From Sinorhizobium sp. 6-70 (GTDB taxonomy: Bacteria; Pseudomonadota; Alphaproteobacteria; Rhizobiales; Rhizobiaceae), in NCBI RefSeq assembly GCF_030124375.1, contig NZ_JASKLS010000010.1:186001-250000 (forward strand): a stretch of DNA of 64,000 nt. The letters are read 5' to 3'. How positions within the stretch are numbered: position 1 is the first letter of the stretch; each line of letters starts with the position of its first letter. Position numbers and translations under genes: made by a program. A model generated the notes under the pieces. That model was not told the DNA's origin and made no database searches. It saw only the letters and a program-made list of their open reading frames with translations. Below are positions 35,263 through 42,931 of the stretch, one piece after another.

Positions 35263-37607
35263 CGCAATGCACACCCGTGCTGCTGCCCGTCCGAAATGCC
35301 GTTCCTGACGGCGTTCTCCGCTTCGACGGCCGCCAGCGCCGTCATGTTGACGATACCCCGAGAGGTAACCGAGGAAGTAAGAACGTGGGCGGGACGCGCC
35401 GCGCCTAACAGGATCGGCCCGACATGGAGGGCATCGCTCATGACTTTGACAACGTTGAGAGTGATGTTGGCCGAGTCGAGATCCGGAAACACAAGTAGAT
35501 TTGCTTCACCCTTCAACCGCGATCCAGGAAGGATTCGGTCGCGAATCGTTTGCGACAAAGCGGCATCACCGTCCATTTCTCCGTCGAACTCCAAGTGCGG
35601 CGCCTTCCGCTCCAGGAGGGCGATCACCTCTCGCATCTTTGTGGCACTCGCCGACATCTTGGACCCGAACTTCGAATGGGACACAAGGGCAACCTTGGGC
35701 TCAATACCGAACCTGCTCACGGCGTCTGCGGCCAGCATGGTTATGTCGGCGATCTCATCGGCATTCGGCTCGTTATTGACGTAAGTATCGGTAAGGAACA
35801 GCGCCCCCTTGGACGAGATGAGCAGGCTGAGCGCGGAAAAATCCCTTATGCCCGGAAGTCGTCCTATGATCTGGCGCACGGCCTTGAGATGGTGTTCATA
35901 CCCGCCCACAAGGCCACAGATCATTGCGTCGGCGTCATTTCGCTTGATCGCTAAAGCGGCGATGACAGTCGTATCGGTGCGCACAATTGTTCGTGCCGCA
36001 TCCGGCGTCACACCATCTCTTTCCGCACAGGAGAGATAAAGCTCGACATAGTCGCGATAGCGCCGGTCATCCTCCGGATCAATCAGCTCAAAGTCGCTTT
36101 CTGGGCGAATCCTCAACCCATAACGCTGAATCCGCGCTTCGACTACGGAGGGCCGTCCAACCAGGATCGGAATTGCAATCCCCTCTTCCACGACCATCTG
36201 CACGGCGCGCAAGACACGTTCGTCCTCGCCTTCGGCGTAGATCACTCGCTTCGGAACAGTCTGGGCTCGCGCTGCAGCAAAGACGGGCTTCATGATCAGC
36301 CCGGACCGGAAGACGAAGCGATTTAACCGGTCGAGATAGACCTCCATGTCTTCGATCGGGCGTGAAGCCACTCCGGTCGCCATTGCGGCCTTGGCGACCG
36401 CCGGCGCAATCCGCAGGATCAGGCGCGGATCAAACGGCGACGGAATGATGTAATCGCGACCGAATGTCGGGACCTCACCAGAGTAAGCCCGAGCTGCGAT
36501 GTCGGAGGGCTCTTCGCGGGCAAGAGATGCAATGGCCCGAACTGCCGCGAGCTTCATCTCCTCGTTGATTGCGGTCGCGCCGACATCGAGTGCGCCGCGG
36601 AAGATGAAAGGGAAGCATAGGACATTGTTGACCTGGTTCGAATGATCAGATCGACCTGTGCAGACGATTGCGTCGGGGCGAACCGCCCGAGCCTCATAGG
36701 GCATGATTTCGGGCGTGGGATTTGCCAGAGCGAGAACGAGCGGCGACGCCGACATCCGACGCAGCATTTCCGGCTTCAGAACCCCAGGAGCTGACAATCC
36801 AAGAAAAACGTCCGCCCCGCCGATGACATCTGCCAGCGTTCGCGCATCCGTTTTTTGCGCGTAGACGTCCTTCCAGCGGTCCATGAGGGTGTTTCGCCCT
36901 TCATAGACTAACCCCTCGATGTCGGAGACCCAGATATTCTCCTTCCTTGCGCCCAAACTAACGAGCAGATTGAGGCAGGCAAGAGCGGCAGCACCTGCGC
37001 CGGACGTGACGATCTTGACGTCCTCGATGTGTTTTCCGGCAAGCTCGAGACCATTCATTATGGCCGCGCTAACAATGATAGCTGTGCCATGCTGGTCGTC
37101 GTGAAAGACGGGAATGTTCATCCGGCGCCGCAGTTCATCCTCGATCTCGAAACACTCGGGCGCCTTGATATCTTCGAGATTGATGCCGCCGAAAGTCGGT
37201 TCTAGCGCTGCAACCGTTTCAACCATCCGGCCGACGTCATCGGTATCGACCTCGATGTCGAAAACGTCGATGTCCGCAAATTTCTTGAAGAGGACAGCTT
37301 TTCCTTCCATGACTGGCTTCGATGCCAGAGCGCCAATGTTGCCGAGCCCGAGGACCGCAGTTCCATTTGAGATCACCGCGACGAGATTTCCTCGCGAAGT
37401 AAATTCCGCCGCCGCCGAAGGGTCCCTGCGTATGGCCAGGCAAGGAGCAGCTACGCCAGGCGAATACGCCAGAGCAAGGTCTCGCTGGTGTCCTAAAGCC
37501 TTTGTTGGCTGGATTTCCAACTTCCCGGGCTTCGGATGGCGGTGATAAGAGAGAGCCGCATCCTCAAAATCGAAAAGGGGACGCTGTGATGAAGTGTCGT
37601 CGGTCAT
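35250..37607 (-). CDS. maeB: NADP-dependent malic enzyme (MaeB type, with phosphotransacetylase-like domain)
   Basis: A 785-residue enzyme converting malate to pyruvate and CO2 with NADP. The malic domain shows KALGHQRDLALAYSPGVAAP, INLEDIKAPECFEIE, VFHDDQHGTAIIVSAA and the nucleotide site VTSGAGAAALACLNLLVSLG. From about residue 430 the C-terminal half is phosphotransacetylase-like (RVIYAEGEDERVLRAVQMVV, VSRFGIEPKVALVSHSKFGS), regulatory in known homologues. The last ~15 residues (SDGQQHGCALRGRP) run into remnant DNA and may be an acquired tail. ATG 37607 is chosen because it gives the family N-terminus MTDDTSSQRPLFDFEDAALS. It is monocistronic. Confidence 0.94.
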   Translation of the reverse strand: MTDDTSSQRPLFDFEDAALSYHRHPKPGKLEIQPTKALGHQRDLALAYSPGVAAPCLAIRRDPSAAAEFTSRGNLVAVISNGTAVLGLGNIGALASKPVMEGKAVLFKKFADIDVFDIEVDTDDVGRMVETVAALEPTFGGINLEDIKAPECFEIEDELRRRMNIPVFHDDQHGTAIIVSAAIMNGLELAGKHIEDVKIVTSGAGAAALACLNLLVSLGARKENIWVSDIEGLVYEGRNTLMDRWKDVYAQKTDARTLADVIGGADVFLGLSAPGVLKPEMLRRMSASPLVLALANPTPEIMPYEARAVRPDAIVCTGRSDHSNQVNNVLCFPFIFRGALDVGATAINEEMKLAAVRAIASLAREEPSDIAARAYSGEVPTFGRDYIIPSPFDPRLILRIAPAVAKAAMATGVASRPIEDMEVYLDRLNRFVFRSGLIMKPVFAAARAQTVPKRVIYAEGEDERVLRAVQMVVEEGIAIPILVGRPSVVEARIQRYGLRIRPESDFELIDPEDDRRYRDYVELYLSCAERDGVTPDAARTIVRTDTTVIAALAIKRNDADAMICGLVGGYEHHLKAVRQIIGRLPGIRDFSALSLLISSKGALFLTDTYVNNEPNADEIADITMLAADAVSRFGIEPKVALVSHSKFGSKMSASATKMREVIALLERKAPHLEFDGEMDGDAALSQTIRDRILPGSRLKGEANLLVFPDLDSANITLNVVKVMSDALHVGPILLGAARPAHVLTSSVTSRGIVNMTALAAVEAENAVRNGISDGQQHGCALRGRP

Positions 37608-37772
37608 GATTGTCCCTTGGAGTAACCTCCCACGATTGCCTCGGAGAAACCACCGGCCCACCCCTGCCCGGCCGCGACGCGTTTAGGCGTGTCAGCTTCG
37701 AAAGGTCTTTTTGGGAAAAGGATGCCGCCTGACGGCCTCGACGATGGTGGATATCCGAACAGTGTTCAAAAA

Positions 37773-39149
37773 TTAAACAACCGCTTTCGTACCAAGCGGC
37801 GGTTGTGAAATCAGACTCGCGAGCAGGATCAGTCCGTCTTCGAGATCGCCGCGATCAGGAGCAACACCGAGAGAGATCCTGACCGCTTCAACAGGATGAG
37901 CGACAATTGCGAAGGCGGAGCTGGGCACAATCGAAATACCCACACGATCGGCGTGCGCGGCGAAATCAGAGGCCCGCCAGTGGTCCGGAAGGTGCAGCCA
38001 GAGATGATGACCATTGGGGTCACCTGCGAAGTTCGATCCCTCCAGAATTGTTGATGCCAGCTTCTGGCGCTCGGCGTTCTCTGCACGGATTAACCTTGTG
38101 ATTTCTTCGAGAGTACCTTCCGAAATCCAACGGCTGACCAACGCAGTCATCAAGGGCGGCGCCATCAGTATGCTCGCACGCAACACTGCAGCGAAACGCA
38201 GCGCCTTAGCGGCACTCGGCGCGACCACATAGGCTACACGAAGAGCCGGAGTGGAGCATTTCGAGAGCGTTGCGATATGCCACGTGATGTCAGGCGCAAG
38301 TTCTGCTACAGCGGGGATCCGTTCGGCCCTCAACGGCGCATAGGGATCATCTTCGATGATCGCGACACCGTGTTTCCTGGCGATGCTAACCAAAGCCCTT
38401 CGTCGAGCTTCCGGGAGCGTCGACGTGGTTGGATTGTCGATGCTTGGAACAATATAGACTGCCTTTGGCGACCGTTCGCCGCAAACCTTCTCGAATGAGT
38501 CGGGAACAATACCCTCTTCATCCATGTCCAGCGCCTCCAGAATCAGCCCTTTCTGAACGCCTATCGCTTTCAGTCCCGGATAAGTCATAGCGCCGGCGGC
38601 AACGAGATCGCCGCGTTGGAGCAATAGTTCACAAACACCGAACAGAGCACATTGCGCTCCTCCGGTGACGACGATCCGGTCGGGCGTGACACCCTCGATC
38701 CGATGTGCAAGCCATGTTGCTGCAGCAGTCCGATCGGGTTCTGCACCCGTGCTTTCCTGATAGTGGAGATGCAGCAGACCCTTGGAACTTCCAAGGACAC
38801 CGGCAATGCCGCTCGGAAAGATCTTCCGGAAGTCGACGGCAGACGGTTGCGGGGGAATATTCATGCTGAGGTCGAGCAGCGGCTGGGGCTGATCCACGAC
38901 TCCGTCATCAATTCTCTCGCTAATGAAGGTCCCTCGACCCGCCTGCGCTGCTACGAGCCCTCGCCGCCGAGCCTCGTTGAAGGCGCGTGTCACGGTGGTC
39001 AGATCGACGCCCAACGCTTCCGCTATGGCTCGTTGAGCCGGCAAACGATCGCCGCGCATCACGCGACCTGTCCGGATATCTGCTTCCAACGCCTCGACAA
39101 TGCCCAAATACTTCATCCGAGCCGCCTCGATCAGCCTTGGTTTCCACAT
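37773..39149 (-). CDS. MocR/GntR-family regulator with aminotransferase domain
   Basis: A 458-residue MocR protein. The N-terminal winged helix (RLPAQRAIAEALGVDLTTVT, RAFNEARRRGLVAAQAGRG) is followed by a class I aminotransferase fold with YPGLKAIGVQKG, SIDNPTTSTLPEARR, EDDPYAPLR and the PLP lysine in TLSKCSTPALRVAYVV. Such regulators sense PLP or an amino-acid-derived aldimine. It lies 85 bases after the aminotransferase gene of the deoC operon, and a 25-base operator (39163-39187) sits just before its ATG, indicating autoregulation. The same operator occurs before hemA and between ccoN and dgoA, so these are likely targets. Confidence 0.9.
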   Translation of the reverse strand: MWKPRLIEAARMKYLGIVEALEADIRTGRVMRGDRLPAQRAIAEALGVDLTTVTRAFNEARRRGLVAAQAGRGTFISERIDDGVVDQPQPLLDLSMNIPPQPSAVDFRKIFPSGIAGVLGSSKGLLHLHYQESTGAEPDRTAAATWLAHRIEGVTPDRIVVTGGAQCALFGVCELLLQRGDLVAAGAMTYPGLKAIGVQKGLILEALDMDEEGIVPDSFEKVCGERSPKAVYIVPSIDNPTTSTLPEARRRALVSIARKHGVAIIEDDPYAPLRAERIPAVAELAPDITWHIATLSKCSTPALRVAYVVAPSAAKALRFAAVLRASILMAPPLMTALVSRWISEGTLEEITRLIRAENAERQKLASTILEGSNFAGDPNGHHLWLHLPDHWRASDFAAHADRVGISIVPSSAFAIVAHPVEAVRISLGVAPDRGDLEDGLILLASLISQPPLGTKAVV

Positions 39150-39162
39150 GGGGGATCCTCAA

Positions 39163-39187
39163 AATGTATGCACAATTAGCATACATT
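39163..39187. promoter_or_regulatory. MocR operator copy 1 (mocR promoter)
   Basis: AATGTATG, nine bases, CATACATT. The dyad extends to 10 bp per arm here (AAATGTATGC at 39162-39171, GCATACATTT at 39179-39188). It is 13 bases upstream of the regulator start codon. The 8-base arms and the 9-base spacing are the same as at 51456-51480. Confidence 0.8.
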
Positions 39188-39234
39188 TCTGGTACCATGT
39201 ATGGGCTAGGATTGAAAGCGCGGATTGCTTTTTT

Positions 39235-40440
39235 CTAACGAGTCAACGATCGACCGACCTCTTGAAGCCGCGCTAATCCTTGATCAATTTCTGCGTCCGA
39301 CAGGATTAAAGGTGGTAATAGCCGCAGCACATTGTCTCCTGCGGTTACGGACAGAAGCCCATTTGCACGCGCGACTGTCGCAGCGAATTCCACTGGAACA
39401 ACGCAGCGCAGACCGAGCAGAAAACCGTGGCCACGCACCTCCGCAAAAACATCGCCATAGGTTGCGACGATCTTTTCGAGGCCGGCGAATAAACGGGCGG
39501 CCCTGCGGCGCACATCCTTAAGAAACGCTTCGTTTGAGATGATCTCGACCACCTTGTGTGCAATCACCATTGCCAGGGGATTACCTCCAAAGGTGCTCCC
39601 GTGCGTTCCCGGAGTCATACTGGCAGCAACTCTTTCCGTGGCGAGACAAGCTCCAAGGGGAAAGCCGTTACCCAAGCCTTTGGCTGTCGCGAGAAGGTCC
39701 GGTGCAACGCCGGCATCCTGATATGCGAAAAGGTGCCCAGTTCGTCCTATCCCGGTCTGGACCTCATCGAAAATCAGCAGCACGCCACGGCGGTTGCAGA
39801 TATCGCGAACTCGCGCGAGATCCTCGGCGCTCAACCGCCGGACGCCACTTTCTCCTTGAATGGGCTCGAGCAGGATAGCTGCAGTCTCCGGACCACAAGC
39901 GGCATCCAGAGAGTCGATGTCGCCGAAACGAACGACGTGGAATCCCGGCGTCGGAGGACCGAAGCCTTCGAGATATTTCTCGCGGCCACCGGCGGCAATG
40001 GTAGCCAAGGTGCGGCCATGAAAGGCTCCCTCCATGGTCGCGATCCGATAGCGTTCCGGAGCCCCAGCGACGAAGTGGAACCGGCGCGCTGTCTTTATCG
40101 CAGTCTCGACTGCTTCCGCGCCGGAATTGCAGAAGAACACACGATCTGCGAACGTTGTCTCGCACAGGAGGCGGGCAAGCGCCTCCTGTTCCGGTATACG
40201 CATGGCGTTGGAAACGTGCCATAGCCTGGCCCCCTGACGAAAGAGGAGGTTCACCAGATCCGGATGCGAGTGCCCCAGGCCCGTCACTGCAATGCCGGTG
40301 GCGAAGTCGAGATATCGAATCCCGTCCGCGCCATAGAGCCAGGCGCCCTCCCCGTGCGTGAACGCCACATCCGCCCTGCGGAAACAGGGAAAAAGATGAT
40401 CAGGCCCCTCTTTGCGCTGCACCGATGCCGTATTTGCCAT
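39235..40440 (-). CDS. Class III PLP aminotransferase, acetylornithine/succinylornithine type
   Basis: A 401-residue subgroup II aminotransferase. GLGHSHPDLVNLLFRQG, FFCNSGAEAVETAIKTARR, AFHGRTLATIAAGG, EPIQGESGVRRLS, LLIFDEVQTGIGRTGHLFAY and the PLP lysine in LATAKGLGNGFPLGA are all present. It resembles ArgD/AstC, but the genome's arginine pathway copy need not be this one; in this operon it may transfer an amino group to another aldehyde. ATG 40440 overlaps the SerC stop as TGATG. It is the last gene of deoC-serC-aminotransferase. Confidence 0.88.
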   Translation of the reverse strand: MANTASVQRKEGPDHLFPCFRRADVAFTHGEGAWLYGADGIRYLDFATGIAVTGLGHSHPDLVNLLFRQGARLWHVSNAMRIPEQEALARLLCETTFADRVFFCNSGAEAVETAIKTARRFHFVAGAPERYRIATMEGAFHGRTLATIAAGGREKYLEGFGPPTPGFHVVRFGDIDSLDAACGPETAAILLEPIQGESGVRRLSAEDLARVRDICNRRGVLLIFDEVQTGIGRTGHLFAYQDAGVAPDLLATAKGLGNGFPLGACLATERVAASMTPGTHGSTFGGNPLAMVIAHKVVEIISNEAFLKDVRRRAARLFAGLEKIVATYGDVFAEVRGHGFLLGLRCVVPVEFAATVARANGLLSVTAGDNVLRLLPPLILSDAEIDQGLARLQEVGRSLTR

Positions 40441-41606
40441 CAGGCCACCGCCTTCAAGGATTCGAAGTAGGCCCAGGTTAGCCATTCAAGGGCCAGGGCA
40501 AGATCCGGGGTCTCCACAGTTGCACCCGCCCAGAACCGAAAACCGGGCGGTGCCGTCCGATAGGAACCTACGTCGAAGGCAGCCTTTTTCTCGGCCAAGA
40601 GCGCAACCACAGCGCCAGCGATTTTCTCTTGCTGTTCACGCCTATCTTTGAATGTTGGATCGATGATCTTGAGACAAATCGATGTCTTGGAGCGAATTTC
40701 GGCTCGGTTCGCGAGGAAATCGCACCACCCGTTTCGGCTGACCCAGTCCGATGCCTGGTCGAAGTTGGCTTGGCAGCGTGCCTTCAGCGCTGACAGGCCA
40801 CCGATGTCGCGAGCCCACCGAAGGCCGTCGATCGCATCCTCAACAGCGAGAAGTGAAGGGGTGTTGATCGTCTCCCCGGCAAAAAGACCTTCAGTCACCA
40901 AGCCACGACCGACCATCCGAAAGAGCTTGGGCATCGGCCAAACCGGCACATGATCGATGAGCCTCTCGATCGCTCTCGGGCTGAGAACGATCATTCCGTG
41001 CGCCCCTTCGCCGCCGAGAACTTTCTGCCAGGACCATGTCGTCACGTCGAGCTTCGCCCAAGGGAGATCCATGGCGAATGCTGCCGACGTCGCGTCGCAG
41101 ATCGTGAGACCAGTCCGGTCGTCGGCGATCCAGTCGGCGTTCGGAACACACACGCCGGAAGTCGTCCCATTCCAGGCAAAGACAATGTCGCGGTCGGGCG
41201 ATGCCTGGGTCAGGTCAGGCAACTCGCCATAGGGAGCGTCGAACACGCGCCGGTTTTCGAGTTCCAGTTCTTTGGCGACATCGGTTACCCAGTCGGCACC
41301 GAAGCTTTCCCAGGCGAAGACATCGACGCCGCGGGGTCCGAGGAGATTCCATAACGCCATCTCGACCGCCCCGGTATCGGATCCCGGCACGACCGCGATC
41401 CGGTAGTCATCCGGTATCGCGAGTAGTTCGCGTGTGAGATCGATCACCTCCCGCAACTTCGCCTTTCCGGCCGCCGATCGGTGTGATCGCCCCAGCACCG
41501 CCTCCTGAAGTGCCATGAGAGACCAGCCAGGACGTTTCTTGCAAGGGCCGGACGAGAAGTTGGCGCTTAGTGGCGTTTGTTGCGGCATAGGAGGAGAAAC
41601 TGGCAT
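40440..41606 (-). CDS. serC: Phosphoserine aminotransferase
   Basis: A 388-residue enzyme of the alphaproteobacterial SerC type, converting 3-phosphohydroxypyruvate to phosphoserine; SerC also acts in the DXP-dependent vitamin B6 route on 4-phospho-erythronate derivatives. NFSSGPCKKRPGWSL is the N-terminal signature, then GSDTGAVEMALWNLLGPRGV, WNGTTSGVCVPNADW, ICDATSAAFAMDLPW and the PLP lysine in TWSWQKVLGGEGAHGM. Start 41606 is 14 bases after the deoC stop; ATG 41588 is an alternative. Together with a DeoC aldolase, an aminotransferase and a MocR gene, the setting suggests a PLP-linked pathway. Confidence 0.92.
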   Translation of the reverse strand: MPVSPPMPQQTPLSANFSSGPCKKRPGWSLMALQEAVLGRSHRSAAGKAKLREVIDLTRELLAIPDDYRIAVVPGSDTGAVEMALWNLLGPRGVDVFAWESFGADWVTDVAKELELENRRVFDAPYGELPDLTQASPDRDIVFAWNGTTSGVCVPNADWIADDRTGLTICDATSAAFAMDLPWAKLDVTTWSWQKVLGGEGAHGMIVLSPRAIERLIDHVPVWPMPKLFRMVGRGLVTEGLFAGETINTPSLLAVEDAIDGLRWARDIGGLSALKARCQANFDQASDWVSRNGWCDFLANRAEIRSKTSICLKIIDPTFKDRREQQEKIAGAVVALLAEKKAAFDVGSYRTAPPGFRFWAGATVETPDLALALEWLTWAYFESLKAVA

Positions 41607-41620
41607 CTTTATCGACCGAG

Positions 41621-42280
41621 CTAGTGTTGCAGCAAGAGTGGGCCGGCGCTTGTGCCGATACGGGTGGCGCCAGCGTCGAGCATCTGAAGGGCAACTGATC
41701 GGGTCCGGATGCCGCCTGATGCCTTGACACCGATATTCGGACCGACTGTTCTGCGAATGAGGGCTACGTCTTCGACGGTGGCACCTCCGGTCGAAGACCC
41801 GGTCGATGTCTTGATGAAATCGGCGCCAACCGCAGCGGCGATGCTCGAGGCAGCAATCTTGCCCTCATCGGTAAGGAGGCAGGCCTCGATGATGACCTTT
41901 AGGATTTTGCCGGCGGATATTTTGCGAACTTCTGAAAGCTCGGTCTCAACATCCTTATAACGTCCGTCTGCCATTGCCCCGAGATCTATGACGACGTCGA
42001 TCTCGTCGGCGCCTTGCCGTAGAGCAACGTCCGTCTCTTGGGTCTTGAGCGACGTGAGGTTCGCGCCAAGCGGGAATCCGATCACCGTCGCTGTTCGAAT
42101 CCTTGTTCCTTGAAGCGCCCCTGCGACTCGCGCGACGTGGATCGGATTGACCACGACCGAACAGAATCCATGGGTAATCGCCTCACAGCAGTATCGTTCG
42201 ATGTCCTCTGTCCGAGCATTCGCACTCAGGATGGTATGATCTATCAGGGAGGCAATTTCCCTGTTCGTGCCGGATTCCAT
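41621..42280 (-). CDS. deoC: Deoxyribose-phosphate aldolase
   Basis: A 219-residue class I aldolase that cleaves 2-deoxyribose 5-phosphate to acetaldehyde and glyceraldehyde 3-phosphate. The Schiff-base lysine is in DFIKTSTGSSTGGAT, and the second lysine in GVKASGGIRTRS. VIDLGAMADGRYKDVETEL and VIIEACLLTDEGKI are typical. It is first in deoC-serC-aminotransferase and starts 77 bases after the membrane gene that ends the cco cluster. No other nucleoside-catabolism genes are near, so its role here may be different from nucleoside salvage. Confidence 0.9.
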   Translation of the reverse strand: MESGTNREIASLIDHTILSANARTEDIERYCCEAITHGFCSVVVNPIHVARVAGALQGTRIRTATVIGFPLGANLTSLKTQETDVALRQGADEIDVVIDLGAMADGRYKDVETELSEVRKISAGKILKVIIEACLLTDEGKIAASSIAAAVGADFIKTSTGSSTGGATVEDVALIRRTVGPNIGVKASGGIRTRSVALQMLDAGATRIGTSAGPLLLQH

Positions 42281-42357
42281 TGCCGATCTTTCTCTGCTTT
42301 ACTATGAACTTCATTCATGTTGGACGTTGTGGCTCCCGTCTGCAGGAGCCACGCGAT

Positions 42358-42777
42358 TTACTTGCCGTCGGGCGCTTGAGAGTTGACCCTTGCGGGCAGC
42401 GGAATCGGCTCCGCTTCGACGTCCGGCTCCATGACTGTGACGATCAGCGTAAGGACGACGATTGGCACGCCGATCAGCGCCGCGTAAAACGCGACGGCGA
42501 TGCCGAACTGCATGCTGCCGACGAGGATTGCGAGAACGACATTGACCATCGTCCACGGCAGTTGCTGCGGGACGAAGAAGTTGCGGTAGATGAAGCCCAA
42601 GGGCCGCATTCCGGTCGTGCGCGGCAGCACGACGAAGGCAATCCAGGCCGCGAAGGCCCAGAATGCCCCGGCCAGCCCCGCATAGAGCCACCCGAAGACT
42701 GCGGCGAGGCCGGTCGTCAGAAACAGCGCGAAGGCCTTGCGCCTTTTTGCCGATCGAATGAATTCCTCATGCGCCAT
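42358..42777 (-). CDS. Small membrane protein at the end of the cco cluster
   Basis: A 139-residue protein from ATG 42777 with about three or four membrane segments (FALFLTTGLAAVFGWLYAGL, AFWAFAAWIAFVVLP, TMVNVVLAILVGSMQFGIAV, ALIGVPIVVLTLIVTVM). It begins 11 bases inside ccoS, so it is translated with the cbb3 assembly genes. I do not recognise it as a known Cco factor. Position suggests a role in oxidase assembly or copper handling, which is inference only. Confidence 0.65.
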   Translation of the reverse strand: MAHEEFIRSAKRRKAFALFLTTGLAAVFGWLYAGLAGAFWAFAAWIAFVVLPRTTGMRPLGFIYRNFFVPQQLPWTMVNVVLAILVGSMQFGIAVAFYAALIGVPIVVLTLIVTVMEPDVEAEPIPLPARVNSQAPDGK

Positions 42778-42931
42778 GAAATGTCTCCGGTTTGTCATTG
42801 TCGAGGAAGATCCGCTCGGCGGCACCATCGAGATCGTCGTATTGGCCGTTACGGAGGGACCATAGGAATGCCAGGACACCGAGCGAGCCGAGTGTCAGGG
42901 CTATGGGAATGAGGAACAGAAGCGGGCTCAT
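42767..42931 (-). CDS. ccoS: cbb3-type oxidase assembly protein CcoS/FixS
   Basis: A 54-residue single-span protein: MSPLLFLIPIALTLGSLGVL, AFLWSLRNGQYDDLDGAAER, then IFLDNDKPETF. The SLRNGQYDDLDGAAERIL-like motif is diagnostic of CcoS, which is needed to insert heme and copper into cbb3 oxidase. ATG 42931 overlaps the ccoI stop as ATGA, and the 3' end overlaps the next membrane gene by 11 bases. Confidence 0.9.
   Translation of the reverse strand: MSPLLFLIPIALTLGSLGVLAFLWSLRNGQYDDLDGAAERIFLDNDKPETFHGA

Noticed and set aside
37757..37767. GAACAGTGTTC as a LexA-type box downstream of mocR and upstream of maeB
   Set aside because: It is a short near-palindrome without the spaced GTTC/GAAC layout known in alphaproteobacteria and not near an SOS gene.
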